A stretch of DNA of 64,000 nt from Liolophura sinensis (taxonomy: Eukaryota > Mollusca > Polyplacophora > Chitonida > Chitonidae): contig NC_088300.1 in assembly GCF_032854445.1 (NCBI RefSeq), positions 49,161,682 to 49,225,681 of the forward strand, in the 5' to 3' direction. Numbering within the stretch: position 1 is the stretch's first letter; each line of letters begins with the position of its first letter. This document shows, piece after piece, positions 14,301-25,176 of this stretch. The position numbers and the translations under genes were made by a program. A model generated the notes under the pieces. It was not told the DNA's origin, made no database searches, and saw only the letters and a list, made by a program, of their open reading frames with translations.

Positions 14301-17300
14301 TTTTGGACTCGCTTTCCTCCACATTTGCCATGACAACGACAACAGCAGAAACATATGCCCATGATGGGAAACACTACTACGAACAGAATGCCTAGCCCAA
14401 TGCACACCATGTATCCCATGGACAGGGTAATGATCTGAAGAGCAACAACAACAGTTATCATTACAATGACAACAGAAGAAACATATGCCCATGATGGGAA
14501 ACACTACTATGAACAGGATGCCTAGCCCAATGCACACAATGTATCCCATGGACAGGGTAATGATCTGAAGAGCAACAACAACAGTTATCATTACAATGAC
14601 AACAGAAGAAACATATGCCCATGATGGGAAACACTACTATGAACAGGATGCCTAGCCCAATGCACACAATGTATCCCATGGACAGGGTAATGATCTGAAG
14701 AGCAACAACAACAGTTATCATTACAATGACAACAGAAGAAACATATGCCCATGATGGGAAACACTACAATGAACAGAATGCCTAGCCCAATGCACACAAT
14801 GTATCACATGGACAGGGTAATGATCTGAAGAGCAACAACAACAGTTACCATTACAATGACAACAGCAGAAACATATGCCCATGATGGGAAACACCACTAT
14901 GAATAGAATGCCCAGCCAAATGCACACAATGTTTCCTATGTACAGGGTAATGATCTGAAGAGCAACAACAACAGTTACCATTACAATGACGACAGAAGAA
15001 ACATATGCCCATGATGGAAAACACTACAATGAACAGAATGCCCAGCCAAATGCACACAATGTTTCCTATGTACAGGGTAATGATCTGAAGAGCAACAACA
15101 ACAGTTATCATTACAATGACAACAGAAGAAACATATGCCCATGATGGGAAACACTACAATGAACAGAATGCCCAGCCAAATGCACACAATGTTTCCTATG
15201 TACAGGGTAATGATCTGAAGAAGAAGAACAACAAGTTTATCCACATGTGTACAGTTAATCATGATTTATATACATGTGTGCTGTCATTCTCAGGAAGTCA
15301 GAACCCAGTTACCAGTTAAAAAAACATTACACTTCAGAGCACATACACCTAAACCATTAAACTTGGACATCTGATGCCTATTCTAATTGCTAATATCAAC
15401 ATAAGCATGAACTATGTTGTATGTATACAATACCCGAAACATGTGCACATTGTAGTTCACATTACTTTATTTTTAACCTTGCAAAACTGTCTGGGTAACT
15501 CTCTGGCCTAGTGGATAGCGTGCTAATGTAGCCCAATGATCGGGGAGCCTCTCTCCAATGGGATCATTGTAAGTTCAAGTTCAGCTCATGCTGGCTTCCC
15601 ATCCAGTTGTACATGGGAGGGTCTGCGCCGCACACCCAGAAGAAACTCCTATAAGATACTTGACAAATTTTCTCTTCTGTCCATGCACTTACACATGCGA
15701 GTAGGGTGGAAACAAACACATGGCTCGTGATAGTGCATACCTGGACATGGGTGTCTGGAATCAGGCTGTTTACTATCTAGATGCAACTGGATGTACAAAG
15801 CAGGCGCAAAAAAAAAAAAATGATAATTACAAGCAATAAATTTATTACCACCCAAATTTATGTAAAGTTAAGTTTTGAATCTACAGACATATTTAATGAA
15901 GCAGTATAAATTACTGGTCACCAGACATCAGATTTGTTGCCTGCACAAAGTACCTGAATGAAATGTTTGGAGTATAAGTACAACAAGCACATTGCGCATG
16001 TGCTCGAGATATTCTACCGTACAATCAAATAAACATGTATGCATACAAGTATGCACCCCATATTTCTAACCCTGTACACCTGTGACTGGAGAAAACCAAC
16101 CTGTAGATTTAAGTGCAACCAGCTAAAGGAGATCAACTCACCTGTGAGTATTCAGTCATTATATTAAAACTTCCATCCAGGAGACCAGAAAAGATCACTG
16201 AAACAAACATACATACATGTCTGTAAAATGTTTATAAACACGGCTGTGAAATGTGGAAAACCTAATAAACAACAAACAAAACAACCGAATGATGGCTACA
16301 TGTAAACATCTGAATAGGTAATAAAACAACCTACTAAATAATTACTTACTTTGTCTGATTGCTGCTAAATGGCAAACCCTTTGCACTTTTTCACTTGTAC
16401 AATGGTGGTCAGTGCAGTGAGTGGCGGAAGTTGGAGTGTTTGGGTAAACCACCAAAGTCTGGCAAGTCAGTGGTGAACCTTCTTACTTGTTATGCATATA
16501 GGCACTTTATATTAGTGGAAAAAAGTTGTCTGCAATGAATGTAAGTCTGCAAGTATGGCCACACAATCAACCATTTATAATTAATGTCACCAATGCAACA
16601 CAGTGAGAGCAGTGAAAATCTTACTTTCATAGTATCAGTTGCCTATCTTGTCATTCTTTACTCGATCACCCACTGATAAACATAGATTCATTCTCTCTTA
16701 TAGGTCAACTTAGGGAATTCCCTGTGACATGAATCTTTAAAAGTTGTTTCAACCAATGAAATGCGGCTGTACATCAGCTGTCAAACAATGAATGTTTATC
16801 CAAACTGTGGGAATGATGTACCTGACTGTCTTACCCATCACACTTACTGCTGGAAATCCTCTGGCAGTATGTTTAGCCACTTGCTGAATGCTAGTAATAT
16901 TATAACAACAGTATTCTAACATTTTGGAAGAACTGGTCCATCGGGTGTCGTTGTGGTCTTGACTTTGACTCCATCGACAATGTAAAATTACACTGACTTT
17001 CCATTTGCACAAGTCTGAAAAACTTACATTTCAGTTCAATATTTCAGTGTTGGCATTTCTTCATTAGTATCCTTGATAATTTATTTTGTTGTCTGGCACT
17101 TCAGCAGAGTCCATCAGCTTTCAACTTGATCACATGTAAAACGTCCAATAATATTTTGCGATTGGATTTTCCCTGTCTCACAGGCATTTCTGCCATTTGA
17201 TTGGCTCTTTGATAACTGGGTCACGAAGCGGTTTTAACGGAGAATGGATCCACATTTATCAGTGGATGATCGAGTAAAGAAATGACAATATATGCCATTG

Positions 17301-17867
17301 ATATTATGAGTGTATGGAAATCTACAAACTTCAAAGTTTCAAAGCCGGAATTCATCACTCAACCTCATGTGTTCTAGTGATTGAAAGGCAAAAACCTTCA
17401 CCTCATGGACAAGGCCTGCTCACAAAACAATTTGATCATTCTGTACGTATGTATATGAACATACATACATGCACATGTATGTAAGTATACAACATCTGAC
17501 ATATTGTACTCTAAATGGTGTCTTGATTTACTCTATTTCACCTTAAGTTTACCCATGTAGCCTATTTTTAGGTAACAATCAACTTACCTATTGGAAATGC
17601 GTTGGGCATGGAACTGTTGATAAAGCTGCGAGCCAAGTTGAAGAAAGGCCCTAGCCCTCCATCATCATACACACCCGTGGATTTAAATGATTTTGTGGGT
17701 AGTGGAGAAAAAGTAATGTAGCTATCTGTGTCAGCAGTGTTTCCGTTTCCAGACATGGTGGTTACAGAGCTAACAGTACATGCCCCTCTTGCTCCAGTCA
17801 GGTGACACAATGCCACAAGAACTGTTGTGGTCAAAGCAGTCCACCCTAGCTGCCAGGTGTAAGCCAT
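2274..17867 (-). CDS. PROM: Prominin-like gene A, exons 1-13 (C-terminal part beyond left edge)
   Basis: Spliced minus-strand gene; segments 17867-17588, 16197-16142, 14434-14229, 13310-13190, 12212-12146, 11445-11350, 10090-9903, 8091-8017, 6623-6560, 5966-5816, 5222-5070, 3878-3746, 2374-2274 join in one frame (1691 nt, about 563 residues). Prominins are five-pass glycoproteins of membrane protrusions, microvilli and cilia that bind cholesterol-rich membrane. Visible: signal peptide (about 1-28); N-terminal extracellular part; TM1 (about 113-140) followed by the family's Cys-rich FCCCRCHGKCGG loop; TM2 (about 170-189) across the exon 3/4 junction; large extracellular loop; TM3 (about 439-463); an intracellular loop with SNAGGNMLIA, matching the SNxGG signature; TM4 (about 487-510); then [14 protein letters not shown], the conserved start of the second extracellular loop. 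The following exons and TM5 are not in the window. The loop before TM4 has ERSS where gene B has ERSC. Family identity is secure; orthology to PROM1 or PROM2 is not resolved. Confidence 0.93.
2970..3735 (+). mobile_element. Candidate solo LTR in gene A intron
   Basis: The A intron 2375-3745 is about 780 bp longer than the equivalent B intron (54762-55350), and the extra sequence is here. It has TATATAA at 3224-3230, a plausible transcript start about 30 bp on, and AATAAA at 3633-3638, the order expected of an LTR. Termini are not clear: TGACG occurs at both edges but the ends are not TG...CA. No coding part of a retroelement is present. Confidence 0.4.
3746..3878 (-). CDS. PROM: Gene A exon 12: TM4 and start of extracellular loop 2
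   Basis: 133 nt, phase 2 to 0. TM4 is [20 protein letters not shown], followed by [12 protein letters not shown], equivalent to the FGANVEKxxCEP block of vertebrate prominins. Acceptor gtttcag, donor GAG|GTACGT. Confidence 0.93.
4728..4896 (-). mobile_element. Family 1 SINE with internal deletion
   Basis: Tail and head present, middle missing; the gaggaagccagcatgagc segment is duplicated in tandem. In the A exon 11-12 intron. Confidence 0.75.
5070..5222 (-). CDS. PROM: Gene A exon 11: TM3 and second intracellular loop
   Basis: 153 nt, phase 2 to 2. TM3 is GLAGLVLVITVLMWLGLFLG; then SSVDDPPTERSSLSNAGGNM, carrying the family's SNxGG signature before TM4. Acceptor gatatcag, donor GC|GTATGA. 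About 94% identical to 56387-56539, and the intron next to the acceptor is also conserved. Confidence 0.92.
5816..5966 (-). CDS. PROM: Gene A exon 10
   Basis: 151 nt, phase 1 to 2, acceptor ctgtttcag, donor CAG|GTACAC. Helical extracellular segment ending YIDYVKQYDAYR, which leads straight into TM3. Paralogue of 57946-58096. Confidence 0.87.
6560..6623 (-). CDS. PROM: Gene A exon 9
   Basis: 64 nt, phase 0 to 1, acceptor cttgtag, donor G|GTGAGTGA. Encodes ALTVLNDLPCELRTKIQSA; extracellular loop 1 with the conserved Cys shared with 58701-58764. Confidence 0.82.
7090..7570. repeat. Two to three diverged ~150-bp repeats
   Basis: Shared blocks: gaatgggggtaactatta / gaatgggagtaattatgaaa, aagcatgtacatgcttag / aagcatgcacaagtttag, and a tttcatggaaataggttcag-like segment. 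A similar sequence recurs around 31630-31760. In the A exon 8-9 intron. Confidence 0.6.
8017..8091 (-). CDS. PROM: Gene A exon 8
   Basis: 75 nt, phase 0 to 0, acceptor ttttcag, donor TCC|GTAAGTCA. Encodes FPSVTSQISAIDNAIQ and a Thr-rich end; extracellular loop 1. Paralogue of 59554-59628. Confidence 0.82.
8174..8392 (+). mobile_element. Family 1 SINE
   Basis: B box gagttcaagtcc to an aaataaataaataaac tail. Intron between A exons 7 and 8, antisense to the gene. Confidence 0.82.
9903..10090 (-). CDS. PROM: Gene A exon 7: large extracellular loop
   Basis: 188 nt, phase 1 to 0, acceptor ttttgcag, donor ACA|GTAAGTAG. Encodes an alpha-helical-looking segment with [16 protein letters not shown] and adjacent Cys residues (CNC). 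Nearly identical to 60387-60574 in gene B: 5 differences in 188 nt by hand count. Confidence 0.88.
11350..11445 (-). CDS. PROM: Gene A exon 6
   Basis: 96 nt, phase 1 to 1, acceptor tttacag, donor A|GTGAGTCA. Extracellular loop 1; shares VLLQQxSN with the B exon 61314-61409 but is otherwise strongly diverged (roughly half the residues differ), in contrast to the neighbouring exon 7. Confidence 0.8.
11935..12122 (+). mobile_element. Family 1 SINE, partial
   Basis: Body and tail (catgctggcttcctctcc to aaataaataaatt); ends about 25 bp from A exon 5. Confidence 0.75.
12146..12212 (-). CDS. PROM: Gene A exon 5
   Basis: 67 nt, phase 0 to 1, acceptor gttttcag, donor T|GTATGT. Encodes QITHLGTNNYNFVEDVILRD; extracellular loop 1. 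Same length and phase as 63022-63088 in gene B. Confidence 0.82.
13190..13310 (-). CDS. PROM: Gene A exon 4: end of TM2, start of large extracellular loop
   Basis: 121 nt, phase 2 to 0. Split Ser codon, then [20 protein letters not shown] closes TM2 and opens the first extracellular loop. Acceptor ctttatacag, donor CAA|GTAAGTAT. Paralogue of 63355-63475 in gene B, same length. Confidence 0.88.
13645..13775 (+). mobile_element. Family 1 SINE remnant
   Basis: Diverged copy: aaggtcaagtccagctcac, cctgtcagcaacctggg, gtgaaatattcttta; internal deletions. Confidence 0.6.
14229..14434 (-). CDS. PROM: Gene A exon 3: TM1, Cys-rich loop, start of TM2
   Basis: 206 nt, phase 0 to 2, acceptor ctcttcag, donor AG|GTGAGAAG. 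Encodes TM1, then PIMGICFCCCRCHGKCGG, the hallmark Cys-rich first intracellular loop of prominins, a basic stretch (NTRKRM) and the first half of TM2. Its acceptor and first ~95 nt are the last copy of a seven-copy, 130-bp tandem array (see 14435-15237). It is the only copy that continues into the intracellular loop in frame. Confidence 0.9.
14435..15237 (-). repeat. 130-bp tandem array of partial TM1 exons with splice acceptors
   Basis: Six extra copies of the 3' intron end plus the first part of exon 3 lie upstream of the intact exon. Exon-start equivalents are at 14564, 14694, 14824, 14954, 15084 and 15214, exactly 130 bp apart. Each keeps a ...CTTCAG|ATCATTACCCTG acceptor and an open TM1 frame to the unit's end. 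The three distal copies encode a YIGN...CIWLG variant; the proximal ones encode SMGY...CIGLG. The most distal copy keeps the presumably original acceptor tract (cttgttgttcttcttcttcag). Units lack the loop-encoding half and a usable donor. Since 130 = 3x43+1, reading from any upstream acceptor shifts frame and meets a stop. Confidence 0.95.
15495..15630 (+). mobile_element. Family 1 SINE, 5' part
   Basis: Head with ctctggcctagtggatagcg and taagttcaagttcagctcatg; truncated after the first third. Next to the 130-bp array. Confidence 0.65.
16142..16197 (-). CDS. PROM: Gene A exon 2
   Basis: 56 nt between acceptor gtttgtttcag and donor CAG|GTGAGT; enters with 2 nt of a split codon and ends in phase 0. 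Encodes FSGLLDGSFNIMTEYSQ, the extracellular segment just before TM1. Both splice sites are strong and the phases fit exons 1 and 3. Confidence 0.8.
16385..16485 (-). mobile_element. Family 2 repeat fragment
   Basis: cacttgtacaatggtggtcag, a gtgtttgggtaaaccac block and ctggcaag, shared with 47480-47640. Confidence 0.5.
17588..17867 (-). CDS. PROM: Gene A exon 1: start codon, signal peptide, N-terminal ectodomain
   Basis: ATG at 17867-17865; 280 nt, ends phase 1 at donor G|GTAAGTT. Residues 1-28 have a hydrophobic core (TALTTTVLVALCHLTG) and a likely signal-peptidase site near GARG/A. The mature start is Ser/Thr-rich. The end, GLGPFFNLARSFINSS then MPNAFPI, resembles the conserved N-terminal prominin block before TM1; NSS is a potential N-glycosylation site. 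This start was chosen because it gives the signal peptide and no upstream in-frame extension looks coding. Confidence 0.85.
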
Positions 17868-17984
17868 GGTGATGATTTTGGCTGTTCCACTGGCTGTTGT
17901 AAACCTCTAAAAACACTCCAGTCTCCAATGTAGGCATATCCACTGGAAAACAATGTTTACCCTGGCAACATATCATAGAGACCT

Positions 17985-18000
17985 TCTCCACTATATAGAA
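17985..18000 (-). promoter_or_regulatory. Possible TATA element of gene A
   Basis: Minus-strand ctatatag at 17998-17991 lies 124 bp upstream of the gene A ATG, a spacing that would leave a 5' UTR of roughly 95 nt. No initiator or CCAAT element was convincingly found, and a far-upstream 5' UTR exon cannot be excluded. Confidence 0.25.
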
Positions 18001-19754
18001 TAAAGTGAAATCAATCGATAAACTAGAAAAATCAGTTGATTTCTTTATTGCTAATACCAATGTCACTTTTCAGCCTATATGAACATTGCTTGCAACCTCA
18101 TGCGAAAACATTTTACATCTATTACAGGCATTTGTAGGAATAAAGCTTCTTTCTCTGGGGAAAATAACACGAAACTGGACAGAAAAGAATATGCTGCAAG
18201 AGTGGAATATGAATCAAAATATTGGGTCAGTTCAATGTTTTTCAACATGTTTTTAGCTTGTTGCAAAAAGGGTAGGCCTATTTCTTAGGGCAGCTTGCTA
18301 CAGTTTAATTCTATAGTTTCTGCTCTGTTCACCTTGCTGCTGATGCAGCAGTGGAATGTTTAGCGTCATTGAAATGTCATTACATATATCCCACTTTGTA
18401 CTTCTACAGCTATATCAATATGCACTCACCTCAGACAAAAACTGAAGTAGTTTGGTGACTCTGATGTTTTATTTCATATTATTCATTCCCCGGATATTTT
18501 ACAAAATTCTGAGTGGTAGAAGAGAAGCCAAAATCTATACACATATCTCAGGGATATGTATAATTGTGTATAGCATATTGGAGTAAAAGAGAAACATGAA
18601 GGCATATTAAATCTGTTCCTTACAAAACAGCATGACAGTGAACCCCACTATTTACGTATAGCAAAGGTATTACTTGTTCACACAACAAATACTATCACTA
18701 CACTTTTTGTAAAGAAAATCTGAGTGTCACAAGTTAAAAGTGCAGTTACTGTTAGCGAGCTACCAGGCAGACTAGAACATGCTGGGAGGTACGTGTAGTC
18801 TAAGATACTGTATCAGATTATCTTAGCAATTTAAACTAATGCTTTATTATGAGGGTAGGCCTAACTGGTCATAAAAAAAAACCCCAAGGCATTAAAGTCA
18901 GTTTTCTGCCAGTTTGGGGATATCAGTCAGTGCTTTGTTGTTTTGCTTTTCTTTCCATGTAAACTGTAGCAAAGTTACAACAACAACCAATCACCCGTGA
19001 GTTACCGGTACTATTGCCGATTCCACAAAGCTGATTTTGACATGTCAAAACTTGAAATACGATTTTAAAGTTTATCTTTGGGCCCTGAATATGAAAATTT
19101 TAATCAACTCATCAATATTATCTTAAGACAAATGTGTCAAAAATTCAAGTTCCCTTACCAAATACTATGCATTGTGACAAGGTTTTAGATTTGGACTTTG
19201 TGGAATCGGTCCCTGATACTCAATAAAAAGTCAGTGTGTTGATGTAAATGGCATCAACACTAGACACTACGATCTCACATTATCGCCGTGTATGTGTTTC
19301 CCACCTGTTATCAACGCAATTCTCTCACATCGGGACAAGAAAGAAGCAAGACAAAATTTCGCATTTTAACTTTATACTTCTCTACCCGCGCCATATTGAT
19401 CAAATGAGCACTTTGGTGTCACGTGGTCAGGAATGTCTCCATGGAAACGGAGGCTAATGCTACCCTGCATTTCATCGTCGACGTTTCAAGATTTTCAGAA
19501 AAAATCAAAACGACGATATGCCTTAAGAAGATATCGTAGGTGATGATTCTCGTCTCGTCACATACATGTAGCCTATATGTAAATTATAGTGTACAAATCG
19601 GCTGTTAAGTTCACCGTTGTTGAAACAGGTGTTGATCGACATTCAGATAGGACAGCTCAGTAAGAATGCAAAAGTAAGAACCTAAATTCTCTGTATTCAC
19701 TATAAAGAAAAGAAAATACAGTGACGAAAGGAAGACAAAAAAAAGGATTGTGGA

Positions 19755-19860
19755 TGTTTACTAAGGTCAGGTTTGAACCCACACCCTTTGTATACCAGTA
19801 ACAGAAAGGCAGCAAACACCTTAACTTAACCACTAGCTCTCCTGGTGGGAGAATGGATAT
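19755..19860 (-). mobile_element. tRNA-like SINE head
   Basis: Read on the minus strand: gagagctagtggttaag (A-box-like), then ggtgtgggttcaaacctga (B-box-like). Too diverged for a tRNA; no cloverleaf attempted. Confidence 0.45.
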
Positions 19861-22800
19861 ATTGCTGCATAAAAAGCAGTTTCCTGCCAGGCATATAAAT
19901 TTCCAGAGATAACTGTGCATCTCTGTTAATCTAAGGCTCTCCATGACAGAGTGTATTACCTCACTGGCCCAAAGTTTTAGGGTTAATTAAGCTTTTAAAT
20001 TTCCTTAAAAGCAAATCAACATGCATCATCTTCGATTGTGACAGGTACATTAAGGCTGAGACACAACTCATAACGAACATAACACACAAATTAATTTTAT
20101 TTCAGTCAAATCCAATTTACAGGTACCATACACAAATTTGTACAAAAACGTATAGGCCTGCCAGTATAGACATTGTTTCGGGAGATCTAATCTTCGAAAA
20201 ACAGTACAGGAAATTCATTTCAAAGTGAAATAAATCACACTGGTATATGGCCTACATGTTTGTATGCATTTACTTGAAAACAAAGTACAGTAGTTAAAAA
20301 GTAGTTTACACAACATAGTTTTACATAAAGTTAAAAATTATTACCAACAATTTGAGTGAAACTGAAACTTGCAAATCACAATTTAATAACCCATTACTAG
20401 CCCAAAAAATTTTTCACTACAAAGCTATCCCAGGTATATCATACATCCAGTGTATTTGGACGGACATATTTGAGCTATCAGAAATAGGTCACAAACATCA
20501 AAATCCAGGGATATACATGTATATACGTACATAATCTTTGCTGATTGCAGTCCAGTCCTTATTTTCAATATCATTTTACATTTACTTTATTTTTTCAAGG
20601 TGTGACATACAATACCTATGTACGTGTTAAATTGATATTCTTAGAGTAAAGTATAATAAGGTATAAAGCAAATTTAATTTTGAGGAATTTTGCATCATGG
20701 GAGATTTCAAACAAAAAAACTGATAAACATACAATCATTGCCAAAAAATCCCTGTGATTTAGATGTTAAAAAAACCTTACACTGCACTTACCACTGCATT
20801 CACTAAAGCATAAAACCGGCATGGTGTTTAGGTTTCTAAACACCTTACTGTCAAGGAAAACACTATATGAATATACAACATAAATCATTAAAATATGTAT
20901 TACTCACAATTTACACAACCCAACTAAGTATACCTCCTTCAGAAGGAAAGTTACCGGGTACAAGCATTCAAAGCTATCATTTAAAACATGCAAGCCTCAG
21001 CTATTACTTTTACCGTACCAAATGGCTATGTATATCCTTTTCACACAGTGCATCAAATGTTTATAACATCATTCGCACGCAAAACAGTGGCTTTAAAACT
21101 GGTACATCTGCAAAACAACTCGGATACATGTAAAACATGCTTATTTCATAAACATGCCTGGATAGGGTTAATCAGTGCGACTGTAATATTCACATATTGC
21201 CATACATGTATAGAGTACATACAGTACGTCTCTGGGAGAGAATCATGGTACGTTTTTACATATCCATCACATATTACAAGTATGTTACATTTACATGTAT
21301 ATTCCTTTTAAAAGCCCACAAAATCAATTTTGATCATTAGCTTTATAACGTCTGTAAAGTGTTGGCTGTATTGAATTGCTGATACCTATCAGAAATTCAT
21401 CATTTATTCCATTGTGACCAGGACAGCGAATCAGATTTAACCAAGAATTTTCTTTTCTTGCAATGTTAGCCGATCAGCATTAATTGCCTCTCTTTTCTAT
21501 AAATTATCGGTACTGAAATAGACTGTGCAACCCCACATGTGAATATATGCTTTAATTTCCAAAGTTAACTTATGATGATAAAAAAAAAAAAAAAGCTAAA
21601 TGAATGTAAATGAGCATTTTTATCTGCGATAACTCTAATGGTGGATCTGGAAAGTGAGGGTGTGTTTGTGTGTTTGTGTGTGGTGGTGGTGGTGGAGGGG
21701 GGGGGACTTTTTCTTCTTCCAAAAACAAAGCTCAAGACCAAAAACAGGACTTGAAGACAATCTCTGATTACAATCTTTGGTGTCAATTTTCCTATTCTGT
21801 ACATACATGTAACACTACAAAAAAAACTGCACTGCATCACACACGTAGACCAGCACATGATCATGCGTACATCACTGGTGTATTTACTTACAGGTGCAGT
21901 TTGTCTGTATGGTACAAACATTGGTTCTCAGAAATACAAACACATCATGTGCACTTTTTAGAGGCAAATACATTTGCCTTATTATAGTTGGTTCTAAAAT
22001 TTAAATATTTCTTGTAGGGTATCATTCTACTTTCCAAACAAACCTCAAAAAACTTTCTTGGGATAAATACAATTCTCTCTGAATCAGGAGGAATTTGGTT
22101 AAAGGCGAAATGTTAGGTCAAATACAGTATATATACTCATATATACTCATGTTTACACATATTCACATAATTCATTATAAATATTTACATCTACACATGT
22201 GCAGACACACACAGTACTAATATTTCACCATCACACATTGTAATATATAGTAATATACAAATTTAATTTAGCCACATGTTCTAAATGGCTTGTGAATGTA
22301 ACAGATTCACTTTGAACCGAAGGACCTTTCTATAACCTACATGATCAGTGGAAACATAAATCTCAATTCAAATTAAAGGATGCTGACATTACATGTATAA
22401 AATGATCAAACTACATTAAAAAAAAGTAACACAAAAAAGTAACACAAAAAAATAGCACTTTGGTATACATCTATCTTCACAACAAATACCTGCCATATAT
22501 GTTGTTAAAAAAGAAAATCCAAGCATTTTCTATCCGGAATGTGCTCACATTCATAAAATATACTTTTGAAAAAACAAAGAGAAACTAACCTAAAAATAAA
22601 TTTTCTTAAAATTTATCTGTGTGGTGTTAATGAAATCAACAAATTAAAATTTTTCAACAAGAAATATATATGACAATACATGTACTATTACATGTATTGT
22701 CGACTTAAATGGGATAAGAAATATGTGTAAATGTAGCTTTATGTTCAACAGATATATCAGAGCCATTTTGGAATGTTAATAAAAAATAATTTCTTCTAGA

Positions 22801-23604
22801 TACTATTTGAACAGAAAATTAAATTTTAGCTATCGTCAGGATAAAATTGTGAAAATTCTGATGCATGGGAAACAATTACGCAATACTGACTGGGTAGAAA
22901 GTGAAATCTGCTACTTTTCTATACAGACCATAGTTGATGATAGACCATTACCTCAACTTGTTTTCCAGTACTTAGCATAAAATTAAAATAAAAAAAAAAG
23001 ACACACCTTCCTGAACATAAGATATACGTTTTTCTTCTCCAAAAGCTATAAGAACAATTCTCAGTTTAACCCACCATTATACATATACATTTACCTTGAC
23101 TGTATGCTGGTACATGTGCATCAAAATAGATTTCAAGTTGAAGTTGCATGAGGACGAATTTACTGGAAAAAAGTTACAAAATATTTCAGCAGTTCCTCGA
23201 GATCACATCTCAATACAGAATAGACTTGTTTTCTGTCTGAAAAATATTATACATACATGCATATATTACTTGCAGCTGGCATACATACCATTCGTTATCA
23301 TATTTATTTTTCTGTATGCATGATTTCATGTTAAACAACACGCTTGTAAGTTAAACATACTTTAATTGTTATCACAGTACTGGTATTTTATAACAGGTGG
23401 TCGATAATTACATTTCAATTTTTCAAAAACCATTCAGAACATTTAACAATAAATACTGATATCTGATGTCTAGTGCTGTTTTTGTTAAAAATATCCGAAA
23501 AAACAGTTTATTCCTCAGCTTTGGACAGGTTTGAACTCCATCTTCTTGTGTTGTTTAGAATCCGTCTATGTGTGCCACTTTGTTGCTGTAAAAAAAAAAC
23601 AGGA

Positions 23605-23770
23605 TTTATTTTTTTTGACCGTTGTTTAATGCCGCATTCAAGAAATATCCACTTACACTGTATACAAAGGCAGTCGATCCAATGAGTAGAGGAAACCAGA
23701 GTGCAAGGGGTGAACCACTTGATCACCTTTGGCAAATTGCTGACAACCTTTTCTAGGTGTGACATATAGA
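23605..23770 (-). mobile_element. Family 2 repeat fragment
   Basis: gaccgttgtttaatgccgca and gaaatatccacttaca at the tail side, tttggcaaattgctgacaac further in. Confidence 0.45.
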
Positions 23771-25163
23771 CTTGCATATCATATTTGTGGAAAACGTGGT
23801 ATTTATGAACATTTGACTGTGCCAAGGACCACACAAACATCATCAATTGCTTATTACCATCAAGGTATGGTAATGTACCATTCCACTGACTACATCTAGA
23901 GTGAGAGAAAAACCTGCATCTTGAAGCACAAATCAGACCACGGCCTGCCCCATTGTCACAGAACAGACAGAAGTCTCACAGAAAACAAAAAGTTAATTTG
24001 GTGGAGTCACCAAAGAGATGTAGGAGAAATATTGATGTAAAACTTCAGATAAGTTAATACATGAAAGTACATTCACCATAACATGGATTCCAACACACAC
24101 GAGATATGTGAAGGTTGTGAGTTTTGTAGTTTACAGTAATTAATAAACTCACAAGGCATCAACAATGCAACATCCTCCTTGCCTAAATACTGTATTTTAC
24201 ATCTATAATTATTCAAAATCTGAGCTCAACACTGGTAGTACTTTTCATGATACTCCCCTTAGCATTACTTTGACTCTTATTGAACACTGACACCTATGCT
24301 CCGAGGATGGTATAAAAATTCAAGATGCTCCAAAGTTCAAAAAATTCTTGACTTTTATAGGATATAATTTATTCTGAATGTGGAACTCTTATTATTACTT
24401 ATTGTCAACCAGCAGAGAATTTCCCCTTTCAACGTATATGTCCATTTGTTTTCTCAAGCAAAGCCAACTTAGCATCTGTACACCCGGCGCTCTGGTGATT
24501 GAATGATTTAATATTTCAATGGATGAATTTATGAAATTTTATTTAAAGTGGATAACTTTAAAAAGTAAACAGAGAAAAAAAAAGAACTGCCCAATTGTAG
24601 AACAGTAAGCATGAGCAAATGGTAAAACAGTCAAAATGTTACCAACTGTACATTCCAAAAGTTCAACACAATAAAGCGCCCCAGGTGCATGCAACTTAAG
24701 CTCCAAAATGTACCCAAGAAAAGAAATATGAACACTGCATGAGTTAACTCCAAATTCATTTCAGAACTCAAGAAATACCTTAATGGATGTCATACAACAT
24801 TTACTTCCTCTTCATTTCTATTAAACCAAATGAAAACTGAATGACTTACCGATACCTTGTACTTAAATTTCCAAGCTACACTTTAAATACATGTAGTTTT
24901 CAACTGGTCCTAATGAATAAAATACCTTAATTTATCAATGTTTTCGCATATGAAAGAGGAGCTTTCAGTGCAATTTATGCATATTTTGAAGTTGATTTTA
25001 GAGACAAAACTACATTGGTTTTATAACATGTGTAAGTTTATGAATCTACACAGAATAAACAACGCCTTCAGAATATGCTTCAATAAACACCTTGCAAACA
25101 TACAAAAAGGTTGAAGAATTACAGTAATTTATATACACAGAAGATATCTACTTAAATAACAGC

Positions 25164-25176
25164 TTACTTGGACTTC
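25164..25176 (-). CDS. Gene B probable terminal coding exon
   Basis: Strong acceptor (ttcttctcattcttttag) followed by G AAG TCC AAG TAA: in phase 2 this completes a split codon and adds KSK and a stop. The 3' UTR would lie to the left. A minus-strand AATAAA exists near 24366, but other candidates occur further on, so the polyadenylation site is not assigned. Confidence 0.5.

Larger units (their letters stand above)
2375..17587 (-). other. Introns of gene A, general content
   Basis: Twelve introns of about 0.6-1.8 kb separate the 13 exons. Besides the listed SINEs, LTR candidate, 7.1-7.6 kb repeats and the 130-bp array, I see nothing coding. Introns are mostly unalignable with those of gene B except for short stretches next to some exons (for example beyond 5222 versus 56539). 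Confidence 0.7.
17868..25163. other. Intergenic region between gene B (3' end) and gene A (5' end)
   Basis: About 7.3 kb with no coding sequence I can support: the open frames are short, without family resemblance or splice logic. It should hold the 3' UTR of gene B (right side), the A promoter (left side), SINE-like pieces at 19755-19860 and 23605-23770, and (GT)n/G-rich sequence at 21655-21706. Composition is AT-rich with many tacatgta words. Confidence 0.7.

Noticed and set aside
14435-15237. The 130-bp units as mutually exclusive TM1 exons
   Set aside because: Units have no workable donor (any GT would leave a gap of about 26-36 nt before the next acceptor), and the loop/TM2 half of the exon is contiguous only with the last unit, so alternatives cannot be swapped in.
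21565-21987. Overlapping open frames of 105-118 residues on both strands
   Set aside because: Low-complexity (Gly, Thr/His or Phe runs) caused by G-rich and T-rich tracts.
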